Origin: JAOTZA01 sp965224065
GTDB taxonomy: Bacteria; Acidobacteriota; Thermoanaerobaculia; Multivoradales; JAHEKO01
Assembly (NCBI GenBank): GCA_965224065.1
Contig: CBDCYF010000005.1
Location: forward strand, 1,860,001-1,924,000
Length of the DNA stretch: 64,000 nt
Direction of reading: 5' to 3'
Shown here piece by piece: positions 26,961 to 36,575 of this stretch; the stretch's first letter is position 1; every line of letters starts with the position of its first letter. A program made the translations under genes and the position numbers. The notes under the pieces were generated by a model. That model was not told the origin of the DNA. It saw nothing but the letters and a program-made list of their open reading frames with translations, and did no database searches.

Positions 26961-28910
26961 CTAGCCGCCCGTGGTGCCGCGGTGGGCTTCGACCAGCTTT
27001 GCCACCACGGCGGGCTCGGCCAGGGTGCTGATGTCCCCCATGCTCTCGTACTCCCCGGCGGCGATCGAGCGCAGAATCCGCCGCATGATCTTGCCCGAGC
27101 GGGTCTTGGGGAGGCCCGGCGCGATCTGGATCCGGTCCGGTGTGGCGATGGGACCGATGGCCCGCCGCACCTGGCTTCGGAGCACATCGACCAACTCCTC
27201 GGTCTCGGTCTCCTGAAACTCGGGTGTCACCAGCACATAGGCGTAGATGCCGGTGCCCTTGATCTCGTGCGGGAATCCGACGACCGCGGCCTCGGCAACC
27301 GATTCGTGGGCCACCAGGGCGCTTTCGACCTCGGCGGTGCCCAACCGGTGGCCCGAGACGTTGAGCACGTCGTCCACCCGGCCGGTGATCCAGTAGTAGC
27401 CGTCCTCATCGCGGCGACACCCGTCGCCGGTGAAGTAGCGGCCCGGATACTGGCTGAAGTAGGTCTCGCGGAAACGGGCATGATCGCCAAAGATCGTGCG
27501 CGCCTGTCCCGGCCAGGAGCGTGCGAGACAGAGGTTCCCCTGCACATCGTTGCCCTCCACCACCGCGCCGTCTTCGTCCACCAACACCGGCTCGACACCG
27601 AAGAAAGGCAGCGTCGCCGAGCCGGGCTTGGCCTCGATCGCTCCCGGGAGCGGCGTGATCAGGATGCCCCCGGTCTCGGTCTGCCACCAGGTGTCCACGA
27701 TGGCGCATCGGCCACCCCCGACGACATCGTAGTACCACTGCCAGACCTCGGGGTTGATCGGCTCGCCGACCGTGCCCAGGATGCGGAGCGACCCTCGATC
27801 GTAGCGATCGACCCATTCGTCCCCCTCGCGGGCGATCGCCCGGATGGCGGTGGGAGCAGTGTAGAAGACCGTCACCCCGAGGTCGTCCACCAGCCTCCAG
27901 TAGCGGCCCGGGTCCGGGTAGAGCGGTGTGGATTCGAACATCACCGTAGTGGCCCCATTGGCCAGCGGTCCGTAGACGATGTAGCTGTGCCCGGTGACCC
28001 ATCCGATGTCCGCTACGCAAGCATAGACATCGTCTTCATGGACGTCGAAAACGGTCTCGTGAGTCAGGGAAGCGTAGAGCAGATAGCCGCCTGTGGTATG
28101 CAGCAGGCCCTTGGGTTTGCCCGTGGAGCCCGAGGTGTAGAGAACAAACAGCGGGTCCTCGGCATCCATCCATTCGACCGGGCAGGTGGTGCTCTGTCCC
28201 GCAGCCTCCTCGGCCAGCCAATGGTCACGCCCCTCGACCATCTCGACCTCGGTATCGGTGCGGCGGGCGACCAGCACGGTCTCCACCAGATCCTCGAGCC
28301 CGGCGAGGGCCTCGTCCGAGATCTTCTTGAGCGGGATCGTCTTGCCGCCGCGAAGACCCTCGTTGGCGGTCACCAGGATCTTGCAACCGGCGTCGACCAT
28401 CCGGTCGCGCAGCGACTCGGCCGAGAAGCCGGCGAAAACAACCGAATGGACGGCGCCGATCCTGGCGCACGCCAGCATCATCGCGGCCAGGTCGGGGATC
28501 ATCGGCAGGTAGATGCAGACCCGGTCGCCGCGGCGCACGCCGTGCGCCAACAGCACGTTGGCGAGGCGGCCGACGCGCCGATCGAGATCGCGGTAGGTGA
28601 TGTGCTCGTACTGGCCGGCCTCGTCGGCGGCCCAGATGATGGCGGTCTTATCGCCTCTCGCCTCCAGGTGCCGGTCGACGCAATTGTGGCAAGCGTTGAG
28701 CTGGCCGCCGCGGAACCAGGAGATCTTCGCCGCGTCAAAGTCCCACTCGCCGGCCCGATCCGGATCTCGAAACCAGTCGAGCCTCTTGGACCGCTCGAGC
28801 CAGAATCCCTCCGGATTCTCCAGCGAGTTCTTATACAACCGCTCGTACTCCAAGAGCGAGCCGACATGGGCCCGTTTGGCGATCTGCTGTCTGATTGGTA
28901 CCTTCGACAC
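26961..28910 (-). CDS. acs: Acetyl-CoA synthetase (AMP-forming)
   Basis: 649 aa from the GTG at 28910, chosen because AAGGAG sits 7 nt upstream; the open frame continues upstream only as an overlap with mnmA. It activates acetate with ATP and CoA. ACS N-terminal domain: WDFDAAKISWFRGGQLNACHNCVDRH. The adenylation P-loop is YTSGSTGKPKG; WWQTETGG, the hinge GRVDDVLNVSGHRLGT and the C-terminal acetylatable Lys motif KTRSGKIMRR are all present. It allows growth on acetate or recapture of overflow acetate. It follows mnmA by 26 nt on the same strand. Confidence 0.96.
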   Translation of the reverse strand: MSKVPIRQQIAKRAHVGSLLEYERLYKNSLENPEGFWLERSKRLDWFRDPDRAGEWDFDAAKISWFRGGQLNACHNCVDRHLEARGDKTAIIWAADEAGQYEHITYRDLDRRVGRLANVLLAHGVRRGDRVCIYLPMIPDLAAMMLACARIGAVHSVVFAGFSAESLRDRMVDAGCKILVTANEGLRGGKTIPLKKISDEALAGLEDLVETVLVARRTDTEVEMVEGRDHWLAEEAAGQSTTCPVEWMDAEDPLFVLYTSGSTGKPKGLLHTTGGYLLYASLTHETVFDVHEDDVYACVADIGWVTGHSYIVYGPLANGATTVMFESTPLYPDPGRYWRLVDDLGVTVFYTAPTAIRAIAREGDEWVDRYDRGSLRILGTVGEPINPEVWQWYYDVVGGGRCAIVDTWWQTETGGILITPLPGAIEAKPGSATLPFFGVEPVLVDEDGAVVEGNDVQGNLCLARSWPGQARTIFGDHARFRETYFSQYPGRYFTGDGCRRDEDGYYWITGRVDDVLNVSGHRLGTAEVESALVAHESVAEAAVVGFPHEIKGTGIYAYVLVTPEFQETETEELVDVLRSQVRRAIGPIATPDRIQIAPGLPKTRSGKIMRRILRSIAAGEYESMGDISTLAEPAVVAKLVEAHRGTTGG

Positions 28911-28936
28911 TCTCGCGCTCCTTTTGTTGATGCGGT

Positions 28937-30076
28937 TCAGGCGGTACGCGGCGCCCCTGCTCGACGGTCGCCCAGCGGTCGATCGATCCAGCAGCCACCC
29001 AGAACCCGGCTGTCCCGATAGAAGACCGCCGCCTGCCCGGGTGTCACCGCCTCCTGGGGAGTCGCGAACTCGACCTCCACGCGCCCGCCACCCAGAGGCC
29101 GGATCCGCGCCGCGACACCCGAGTGGCGGGCGCGGATGCGGACCGTGGCCTCGATCTCGCCGTCGGGCTCCTCGGCGATCCAGTGTGCGCGCGCCCCGTC
29201 GAGCCCCGAGGCCGCCAAGCTCTCCCGCGGTCCGACCTCGATCTGGTTCGCCGACGGCTTGACCTTCAAGACATAGAGCTTCTCGGACGCGCTCACCCCG
29301 ATCGCCCGCCGCTGGCCCACCGTGTAACGATAGTAAGGCTCGCCCCGGCCGAGGGTCGCGCCGTGGCGGTCGACGACCCGGCTCGCCTGCCCGGCGGCGA
29401 TCGCCAGGCCGCGCTGCGCGGCCTGTTGCTCGACAAAATCCCGCACGCCGCCGTCGACAAAGCAAATCTCCATCGACTCGCTCTTCTCGGCCACCACCAG
29501 GGCCGCCCGACGCGCCAGCTCTCGAACCTCCCGCTTGCTCATCTCCCCCAAGGGAAACTCCGCCGCCGCGAGCTGCTCCTGGGTCAACTCGAAAAGATAG
29601 TAGCTCTGGTCCTTTTCTTCATGAATGGCCCGGTGGAGCTCAAAGCCGCCGGAGCCCCGGACGATTCTGGCGTAGTGGCCGGTGGCGATGCGGTCGCAAC
29701 CCAGCGCCCGCGCTCGCTCCAGAAACAGGTCGAACTTGATGAAGGTATTGCAGCGCGTGCACGGAACAGGAGTCCGGCCTGCTAGATAGTCATCGACAAA
29801 CGGATCGACCACTTCGCGGCGGAAGTCCTCCTCGAGATGCAGGGTGTAGTGGCGAATGCCGCATTGCTGCGCCACCCGTCGAGCGTCGCCCAGATCGAGC
29901 GCGCCGCAACACCGACCGTTTCTCTCTTCCGCCGAGCGATCCCACAGGAGCATCGACAATCCGACCACCGGACGCTCGCCGCGAGACAGCAACCAGGCTG
30001 TAACCGACGAGTCGAGACCGCCGCTCATCGCCACCGCGACCCGCCCCGCGTCGTCGACAGCCGGCCGTCCGCTCAC
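28937..30076 (-). CDS. mnmA: tRNA-specific 2-thiouridylase
   Basis: 379 aa, GTG start with GGAGGAG upstream, overlapping the cysteine desulfurase stop (GTGA). It thiolates U34 of tRNA-Lys, -Glu and -Gln. The ATP-pyrophosphatase loop AMSGGLDSSV is near the N-terminus. The two catalytic cysteines lie in PCTRCN and EICFVDGG; ATGHYARI and the C-terminal beta-barrel (GQAAVFYRDSRVLGGCWI) complete the family pattern. The neighbouring NifS/IscS-like enzyme probably supplies persulfide sulfur. Confidence 0.96.
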   Translation of the reverse strand: MSGRPAVDDAGRVAVAMSGGLDSSVTAWLLSRGERPVVGLSMLLWDRSAEERNGRCCGALDLGDARRVAQQCGIRHYTLHLEEDFRREVVDPFVDDYLAGRTPVPCTRCNTFIKFDLFLERARALGCDRIATGHYARIVRGSGGFELHRAIHEEKDQSYYLFELTQEQLAAAEFPLGEMSKREVRELARRAALVVAEKSESMEICFVDGGVRDFVEQQAAQRGLAIAAGQASRVVDRHGATLGRGEPYYRYTVGQRRAIGVSASEKLYVLKVKPSANQIEVGPRESLAASGLDGARAHWIAEEPDGEIEATVRIRARHSGVAARIRPLGGGRVEVEFATPQEAVTPGQAAVFYRDSRVLGGCWIDRPLGDRRAGAPRTA

Positions 30077-31242
30077 CGTTCTCCTCCCGAGACCTTGCCG
30101 AGGGACGCCCGGCGGAGCTCGCCGACGTGGCGATCCAGCGCCTCGAGCAGACCGTCGACTTGCCGCTCGTCGTTACCCAGGCCGAAGCTCACGCGAATCG
30201 AAGCCAGTGCCTCCGAGGCTTCGATTCCCATGGCCGTGAGCACACGGCTCGGCTCGACCTTGCCCGACGAGCACGCGGCGCCCGACGAGACGGCAAAGCT
30301 GTCTAGATCCAACCGGATCATCAGCGCTTCGGCGGAAACACCGGGGAAAGCGACGTGGCTGGTGTTGGGAAGCCGCTCGACGTCCCGGCCGTGAACGACG
30401 ACATCGCCGAGCCGGGCGAGACCGCGCTCGAACCGGTCGCGGAGCTGGGCCATGTGCGCTCCTCGCTCGGCGACCTCGGCCGCCGCCACCCGGGCCGCCT
30501 CGCCCAGGCCGACCAGCGCCGCCACGTTCTCGGTCCCCGCCCGGCGGTTGCGCTCCTGGCCACCCCCGAGCAAAAAACCGGCAAAAGGCGCCCCCGACCG
30601 CACCCAGACCGCCGCGGCCCCGGCAGGGCCGTTGAACTTGTGGCCACCGAGGACCAGATAGTCGACGCCGAGCTCCGGCGCCGAGACCCCAATCTTGCCG
30701 ACGGCCTGAACCGCATCGCTAAGCAACGGCACGCCGCGGGCGCGGCACTCCGCCGCTACCTCCCGCACCGGTTGCACCGTTCCCACTTCGTTGTTGGCCA
30801 GCATCAGGGCCACCAAAAACGTCCTGTCGTCGATCGCGGCCGCCACGTCGCCGGACTCCACGCGCCCGTCGGCTCTCGGCCGGACCCGCTCGACCTCGAA
30901 GCCTCGGTCCTCCAGATATGCGGCCGAGGCTTCGATCGAAGGATGCTCGATCGCCGAGATCACCAGGCGGCCACCCGGCGGGGCGGATCGCGCCACACCC
31001 AAAACCACCGCGTTGTTGGCCTCCGTACCCGAGGATGTGAAGACGACTTCGGTGGCCTCCGAAACACCCAGCAAGGCCGCAACCTGCGCCCGCGCTCCCT
31101 CGACGGCCTCGCGCGCCCGCTGGCCAAAGGCGTGGACCGACGAAGGATTGCCGTGCAGCTCACCCAACCACGGGAGCATCGCCGCCCGGACCCGCGGGTC
31201 CATCGGCGTGGTGGCGTTGTGGTCGAGGTAGACCTCCCTCAT
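30073..31242 (-). CDS. Cysteine desulfurase (NifS/IscS family)
   Basis: 389 aa, a PLP enzyme that takes sulfur from cysteine as an enzyme-bound persulfide. YLDHNATTPMDP at the N-terminus, the PLP lysine in LGGHKFNGPAG, and the persulfide Cys in SSGAACSSGKVEPS are visible. The short loop around the Cys places it nearer the NifS/IscS group I type. Coupling to mnmA suggests dedication to tRNA thiolation; no iscU, iscR or iscA is adjacent, so a general Fe-S role is less supported. Confidence 0.94.
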   Translation of the reverse strand: MREVYLDHNATTPMDPRVRAAMLPWLGELHGNPSSVHAFGQRAREAVEGARAQVAALLGVSEATEVVFTSSGTEANNAVVLGVARSAPPGGRLVISAIEHPSIEASAAYLEDRGFEVERVRPRADGRVESGDVAAAIDDRTFLVALMLANNEVGTVQPVREVAAECRARGVPLLSDAVQAVGKIGVSAPELGVDYLVLGGHKFNGPAGAAAVWVRSGAPFAGFLLGGGQERNRRAGTENVAALVGLGEAARVAAAEVAERGAHMAQLRDRFERGLARLGDVVVHGRDVERLPNTSHVAFPGVSAEALMIRLDLDSFAVSSGAACSSGKVEPSRVLTAMGIEASEALASIRVSFGLGNDERQVDGLLEALDRHVGELRRASLGKVSGGER

Positions 31243-31306
31243 GGACCGGAAAGTCTATCCCGCGGCCCGGCTCGCTTCCTGCAAACAGGCCAATTTGTAC
31301 CTGGAT

Positions 31307-31335
31307 TTGCCCGCGCCGAGCGCGGGTCATAGGAT
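31307..31335 (+). promoter_or_regulatory. Promoter placing transcription start at the ATG of the first GWxTD/VWA gene
   Basis: TTGCCC (31307-31312), a 17-nt spacer and TAGGAT (31330-31335). With a normal 6-8 nt offset the transcript would begin 1-4 nt before the ATG at 31345. No Shine-Dalgarno is present, so the mRNA may be leaderless. Confidence 0.45.
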
Positions 31336-31344
31336 GAATTCGGC

Positions 31345-33885
31345 ATGAGCAAGAAGATGCGTCGTTACCTGACTCTCACCCCGCTGCTCGTCGTGCTGGC
31401 GGCTCTGGCTCTCGGGACCGCCGCCGACGCCTCCAAGAAGCGCAAGATCGAGAAACAGAAGATCGCGGCCCTGCCGGTCGAGTACCAGCAGTGGCTCCAG
31501 CACGTCGAACCACTGATCACCGACGAGGAGCTCGCGACGTTTCTCGAGCTGGTCAAGGACTATCAACGAGACGCCTTTATCGAGCGTTTCTGGCGTACCC
31601 GCGACCCCTACCCCGACACCGCCCGCAACGAGTTCAAGGAGCGCTGGGAGGCGCGCGTGGCCGAGGCCCTGCGGGTCATCGGCACCCTCGACGAAGACCG
31701 CTCGCGGGTGCTGCTGGCCAACGGCCTGCCCGACGCCCTGCTGGAGCTGCGCTGTTCCGATCTCTGGCCGGGCCAGGTCTGGTACTACCAAAAAGCCGAA
31801 TCGAACGGCCTGGAAGTCATCGCGTTGTTTTACCAGCCCGGCGGTATTGGAGCCTACCGGCTGTGGAACCCGGTCGAGCAGTTTCGCGTTCTCTACCGTT
31901 TCCCGGTCAACGCCAACTCGGGCAACGTCCAGGAGCTGACCGAGAGCTGCGTCCTCCAGTCGCGGGAGGCCCTGACCGCGGTGATGCGCCGGTTCTACGC
32001 CGAGGGCGAGCTCGGATATCTGACGCTCATCAACGGCTTGCAGAGGATGCCCGACAAAGTGTCCGGAGAGTGGGCGACGACGTTCAATTCCTACACCACC
32101 GATGTCGAGCCGGGGGCCGCTTCCTTTTCGGCCGAGCTTTCGATCGACTTTCCGGGCCGGCACAAGAGCCGTACCGTGGCCCAGGGGGTCGTCACGGTCG
32201 AAAAGAGCCAGTTGGCACTTTCGACGCTGGGCGAGCACACTTCTTACAACCTCGCCATGATCGGTGAGGTCTTGCGCGACGACCGCCTCTTCGACAGCTT
32301 CCGCTACAAGTTCAACCTCCCGTCCGCGCAGGTGGAAACCGATGAGATACCGCTCCTCTTCGAGCGCTATCTGCGTCCCGGGGACTACAAGCTGATCCTG
32401 CGGGTCCAGGACATCAACGCCAATTCGTTTTTCCGGGTCGAGCGGGATCTTTCCGTTCCCCGAGTGGAGACGGCGCTCAACCGCGCGCCCCGGGACCCGG
32501 AGACGGCGAGGATCCTGGCGGAGGCCAACGCGGCGATTGCCAGCGGCGACACCACGCTCAAGATCGTGCCGCCCCGGGGCGAGCTCCACACCGGAATGAT
32601 GAGAATCGACACGTTGAGCTCGGGGACGGACATCGACCGCGTGCATTTCCTGCTCGACGGCTACGAAGTCCTCAAAAAGAGAAGCCCACCCTTCAGCGTC
32701 GAGCTCGACCTCGGTCGGTTGCCGCGGATGAGGACACTGGGCGCCGTCGCCTACAACCGGGACGGAAACGAGGTGGCGCGCGACGAGCTGGCGCTCAACG
32801 GTGGATCGCACCGCTTTGCCGTTCGTCTGGTCGAGCCCCGGCGGGACCGGACCTACACCACCAGCTTGCGGGCCGAGGTCGACGTGGAAGTGCCCGAGGG
32901 CAAGGCGCTGGAGCGCGTTGAGCTCTATCTCAACGAAGACCTCATGGCGACTCTCTATCAGGAGCCCTTCTCCTACCCCATCGTCCTGGCGGACCCCGGC
33001 CAGGTCGCCTATGTCCGGGCGGTCGCCTACCAGCCGGACGGCAACTCGACCGAAGATCTGGTTTTTGTCAACGCGCCCGATTATCTGGAAGAGCTCGACG
33101 TCCAGTTTGTCGAGCTCTACATCGCGGTTCTCAACCGCCAGAAGCGACCCGTCGACAATTTGGCTCAAACCGAGTTTGAAGTTTTCGAGGATGGAGTCCG
33201 CCAGAGCTCTCTGCGGTTCGAGAAGGTCGCCAACCTGCCGATCCACGCCGGGATCCTGATCGACGTCTCGGCGTCGATGGCCGAGAACCTCGAAGCGGCT
33301 CAGACGGCGGCGCTACGCTTTTTCGAGCAGGCGATGGAGCCCCGCGACCGCGCCACGCTAATCACTTTCAACGACCACCCCAACCTGGTGGCCAAGTTCA
33401 CCAACGATCTCGAAGAACTCTCCACGGGTCTGGCCGGTTTGACCGCCGAGCGCGGCACTGCGCTCTACGACAGCTTGATCTTCTCGCTCTACTACTTCAA
33501 CGGCATCAAGGGCCAGCGCACCCTCATCGTGCTTTCCGACGGCCGCGACGAGCACAGCCGCTTTAGCTTCGAGAACACCCTCGAGTACGCGCGGCGCGCC
33601 GGTGTGGCCATCTATGCCATCGGGCTCGACCGCGGCAAAAAGCTCGGCGACGCCCGCCAGAAACTCACCCGCTTGGCGGCAGAGACCGGTGGCCGGGGGT
33701 TCTTTATCAAGGACATCGCCGAGCTCGGACCGATTTACGAGGAGATCCAGCGCGAGCTGCGATCCCGCTACTATCTCGCCTACCAATCGAGCAACACCGA
33801 GAACACCGAAGACTTCCGCTCCATCGAGGTCAAGCTGGCGCGCTCGGATCTCGAAGCCAAGACCCTGCGAGGGTATTACCCCTAG
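31345..33885 (+). CDS. Secreted GWxTD-like/VWFA-related Acidobacterial-type protein, paralogue 1
   Basis: 846 aa. A Lys/Arg-started signal peptide (about 1-29) is followed by a GWxTD-family N-terminal region (about 35-200: FIERFWRTRDPYPDTARNEF, VLLANGLPDALLELRC), in which the GWxTD signature is degenerate (GTLDEDRSR). A middle beta-rich part (about 200-570) leads to the C-terminal VWFA-related domain (about 585-840). There the MIDAS-type DVSASM, TALYDSLIFSLYYFNG, LIVLSDGRDEH and RYYLAYQSSN are typical of TIGR03436. This points to a periplasmic or surface metal-dependent binding protein; no ligand is known. The following gene is a paralogue of the same layout. Confidence 0.82.
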   Translation: MSKKMRRYLTLTPLLVVLAALALGTAADASKKRKIEKQKIAALPVEYQQWLQHVEPLITDEELATFLELVKDYQRDAFIERFWRTRDPYPDTARNEFKERWEARVAEALRVIGTLDEDRSRVLLANGLPDALLELRCSDLWPGQVWYYQKAESNGLEVIALFYQPGGIGAYRLWNPVEQFRVLYRFPVNANSGNVQELTESCVLQSREALTAVMRRFYAEGELGYLTLINGLQRMPDKVSGEWATTFNSYTTDVEPGAASFSAELSIDFPGRHKSRTVAQGVVTVEKSQLALSTLGEHTSYNLAMIGEVLRDDRLFDSFRYKFNLPSAQVETDEIPLLFERYLRPGDYKLILRVQDINANSFFRVERDLSVPRVETALNRAPRDPETARILAEANAAIASGDTTLKIVPPRGELHTGMMRIDTLSSGTDIDRVHFLLDGYEVLKKRSPPFSVELDLGRLPRMRTLGAVAYNRDGNEVARDELALNGGSHRFAVRLVEPRRDRTYTTSLRAEVDVEVPEGKALERVELYLNEDLMATLYQEPFSYPIVLADPGQVAYVRAVAYQPDGNSTEDLVFVNAPDYLEELDVQFVELYIAVLNRQKRPVDNLAQTEFEVFEDGVRQSSLRFEKVANLPIHAGILIDVSASMAENLEAAQTAALRFFEQAMEPRDRATLITFNDHPNLVAKFTNDLEELSTGLAGLTAERGTALYDSLIFSLYYFNGIKGQRTLIVLSDGRDEHSRFSFENTLEYARRAGVAIYAIGLDRGKKLGDARQKLTRLAAETGGRGFFIKDIAELGPIYEEIQRELRSRYYLAYQSSNTENTEDFRSIEVKLARSDLEAKTLRGYYP

Positions 33886-33898
33886 CAGGCCGGCGGCC

Positions 33899-36544
33899 GT
33901 GGTAGCTCCCGTGCCGAGACTCCCCAGGGTTGCACCGCTCTCTCTTGCGGTGGTGTTGACGTTGGGATCGGGGCTGACGGCTTCGGAGCAACAACCGCAG
34001 AAGACCCTCGGAGACTCCCCGGCTGCCGCTCGGCTGAGTGACGCCGACCGCGCCTGGTTAAGCGAAGTCGAGTTTCTGATCAGCGAAGCGGAGCGCGAGG
34101 CCTTTCTGGCCCTGCGCCAGGACCACCGGCGACGGCAGTTCATCCAGCGGTTCTGGGAGGTGCGTGACCCGTTTCCCTCCAGCGCCGTCAACGAGTTTCA
34201 TCAGGAATGGCTACGCCGTGTCGAGCTCGCCCGCGACCGCTTTGGCGGCACCGGCTCCGACCGCGGCCGCGCGGTGCTGCTCGCCGGACCACCGACCACC
34301 GTGCACCGAAACCTCTGCCCCGAGATCCTGACTCACAACGAGGTGTGGGTGTACCGAGACACGGGTCCCCTGGGAGTCAGCCTCGTCTTCGTGCTCCGAC
34401 CCAACCGCTCGGACGATCCGTACAAGCTCTGGGACCCCCTGGACGGGATTGCCTCCCTGTCTTCCCCTTCGGCGGCGCGGGTGCCGCTGGGCTCGGACCT
34501 CCGGCGGGCTCTCGCCGGCTGCAGCCGAGAGCGGGAGGTTCAAGAGATCTTCTCGACGGCGGTCGATTTCAAGCGTTTTGTGGCAGCCGGCGAGTGGGGC
34601 CCTCGTCCCTCGTCCGAGTGGGTGGCCTCGTTTCAAGGCCGGTCCACGGATCTACCGGAGGACGTGCCCCTGCTGGGGGCAAACCTCGAGCTGCACTATC
34701 CGGGCCGCTACCAGAGCCGCATCGTCGTCCAGAGCCTGATCACCATCGACAAAACCACCGCCGGAGTTCACCAGAGTGAGGAAGAGGGCGAGGCCGGCGG
34801 CTCGCCGTCGCAACCGGATGCCGCCAGCTACAACTTCCTGGTCGACGGCGAGATCTTGCGAGGAGAGGAGCTCTTCGAGAGCTTTCGGTACCGTTTCGAT
34901 CTGCCTCACGCAGCCATCACCGGCAACAGGCTGCCCCTGGTCGTCCAGCGCCACCTGCGGCCGGGTCTGTACCGTCAGATCCTGCGGGTGCGCGATCTGA
35001 ACGGCAACCGGTTTTTTCGCGACGAGCGCCATCTCGAAGTGCCCTCGCTCGAACGGGTCCGGACTTCTACCGCTCGAACGGCGGCGGCCGAGCCCGTTGC
35101 CGCGACCGCCGCCCCGGTGGCTCTCCCCACCGATATCGACAACGCAGCGGCCTTGGACGGCGCCACCCGCTCGCTTCTGCGCGTCGCCGAGCCGCAACCC
35201 GAGCCCAGCGACTCGACGCTCAAGCTGCTGCCGCTGCCCGACCGGATGCTCACCGGCCGCTCCCGGGTGGACACCCGTATCTCGGGCGACGATGTCGTCA
35301 AGGTGGCTTTTTTTCTCGACGGCCGGCGCATCATGACCAAGGGCCGGCCGCCTTTTTCGCTCGAGCTCGACTTTGGCGAGTCGCCGCGTACCCACGTTCT
35401 CGAGGCGGTGGGCTATGACGAGTCGGGCACCGAGATCGCCCGCGACCGGCTGCCGGTCAACTCGGGACCCCACCGGTTCTCGGTCCGGTTGCTCGAGCCG
35501 CTGGCGGGCGGGCGGTACGCCGAGGGCCTCAAGGCGCGGGCCGAGGTCAGCGTACCGCGCGGCGAGACCCTCGACCGGGTCGAGCTCTTTCTCAACGAGA
35601 CCCTTCTGGCGACGCTCTACCAACCACCCTTTGTCCAGCCGGTCCTGCTCCCAACCAACCAGCGGATCACCTATGTTCGGGCAGTCGCTTTTCTCGAAGA
35701 CGGCAACTCGGCCGAAGATCTGGTGATCATCAACGGCCCGGAGAACCTGGATCACGTGGAAGTCGACTTTGTCGAGCTCTACACCAGCGTCGTGGACCGG
35801 AAGGGAAACAACATCGAGGGTCTGGCCGCCGGAGATTTCACGGTGTTGGAGGATTCCACGGAGCAGGCGATTCGCCGCTTCGAGCGGGTGGTCGACCTGC
35901 CGATCCACGCCGCCTTGATCCTCGACGCCTCGACCTCGATGGAGGACGACCTGGAACAGGCCGAACGCGCGGCGATGCACTTCTTCGAGCGCGTCATCCA
36001 GCCCAAGGACCGTGCCGCGGTGGTGGTCTTCAACGACCAGCCGGAGCTCAAGGTTCCGCTCACCAATAATCACCAGGTTCTAGCGGGCGGTCTGGCCGGC
36101 ATGATCGCCGAGGGTGAGACCGCTCTCTACGATAGCGTCGTTTTTGGCCTCTACTATCTGTCGGGTCTGCGCGGGAAGCGCGCCCTCATCTTGCTGACCG
36201 ACGGCGAGGACTCCTCCAGCAAATACAGCTACAACGACGCCCTCGATTTCGCCCGCCAGTCCGGGGTGGCGATCTATGCCATCGGCCTCGGCATCGACAA
36301 TCGGACCAACCAGGCGCGAGGTCTGCTGCGCCACCTGGCCAAGGCCACCGGCGGCGCCTATTACTCGGCCTCGGCGGTGGGTCAATTGGAGGGAATCTAT
36401 TCGAAGATCGAAGACGAGCTCCGCGCCCAGTATCTGATCGCGTATCAGTCGTCGCAAACCGCGGGAGACGAGTTTCGCGAGGTCGAAGTGCGCGTCGCCC
36501 GCCGGGATCTCAAGGCCAAGACCATTCCCGGCTACCTTCCCTGA
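33899..36544 (+). CDS. Secreted GWxTD-like/VWFA-related Acidobacterial-type protein, paralogue 2
   Basis: 881 aa from GTG 33899 (GTG 33911 is equally possible), 13 nt after paralogue 1. A signal peptide (LPRVAPLSLAVVLTLGSGLTAS) precedes the N-terminal domain (FLALRQDHRRRQFIQRFWEVRDPFPSSAVNEF; RFGGTGSDRGRAVLLAGPP), again with the GWxTD motif eroded. A variable middle has an Ala/Thr-rich linker (about residues 390-420). The C-terminal VWFA-related domain has DASTSM, TALYDSVVFGLYYLSG and ALILLTDGEDSS. Residue-by-residue similarity to paralogue 1 is obvious in both end domains (e.g. SRVDTRISGDDVVKVAFFLD), so the pair arose by tandem duplication and may form a hetero-complex. Confidence 0.82.
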   Translation: MVAPVPRLPRVAPLSLAVVLTLGSGLTASEQQPQKTLGDSPAAARLSDADRAWLSEVEFLISEAEREAFLALRQDHRRRQFIQRFWEVRDPFPSSAVNEFHQEWLRRVELARDRFGGTGSDRGRAVLLAGPPTTVHRNLCPEILTHNEVWVYRDTGPLGVSLVFVLRPNRSDDPYKLWDPLDGIASLSSPSAARVPLGSDLRRALAGCSREREVQEIFSTAVDFKRFVAAGEWGPRPSSEWVASFQGRSTDLPEDVPLLGANLELHYPGRYQSRIVVQSLITIDKTTAGVHQSEEEGEAGGSPSQPDAASYNFLVDGEILRGEELFESFRYRFDLPHAAITGNRLPLVVQRHLRPGLYRQILRVRDLNGNRFFRDERHLEVPSLERVRTSTARTAAAEPVAATAAPVALPTDIDNAAALDGATRSLLRVAEPQPEPSDSTLKLLPLPDRMLTGRSRVDTRISGDDVVKVAFFLDGRRIMTKGRPPFSLELDFGESPRTHVLEAVGYDESGTEIARDRLPVNSGPHRFSVRLLEPLAGGRYAEGLKARAEVSVPRGETLDRVELFLNETLLATLYQPPFVQPVLLPTNQRITYVRAVAFLEDGNSAEDLVIINGPENLDHVEVDFVELYTSVVDRKGNNIEGLAAGDFTVLEDSTEQAIRRFERVVDLPIHAALILDASTSMEDDLEQAERAAMHFFERVIQPKDRAAVVVFNDQPELKVPLTNNHQVLAGGLAGMIAEGETALYDSVVFGLYYLSGLRGKRALILLTDGEDSSSKYSYNDALDFARQSGVAIYAIGLGIDNRTNQARGLLRHLAKATGGAYYSASAVGQLEGIYSKIEDELRAQYLIAYQSSQTAGDEFREVEVRVARRDLKAKTIPGYLP

Positions 36545-36575
36545 CCTGAAGAGCCCTGACCTGGAGAGCGCTCCC

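Noticed and set aside
26982..29021. 679-codon antisense frame over acs
   Set aside because: The minus strand encodes a textbook acetyl-CoA synthetase; the plus frame has no family resemblance.
31327..33246. 639-codon antisense frame over the first GWxTD/VWA gene
   Set aside because: Shadow of a high-GC gene; no recognisable fold, and the plus-strand frame has signal peptide and domains.
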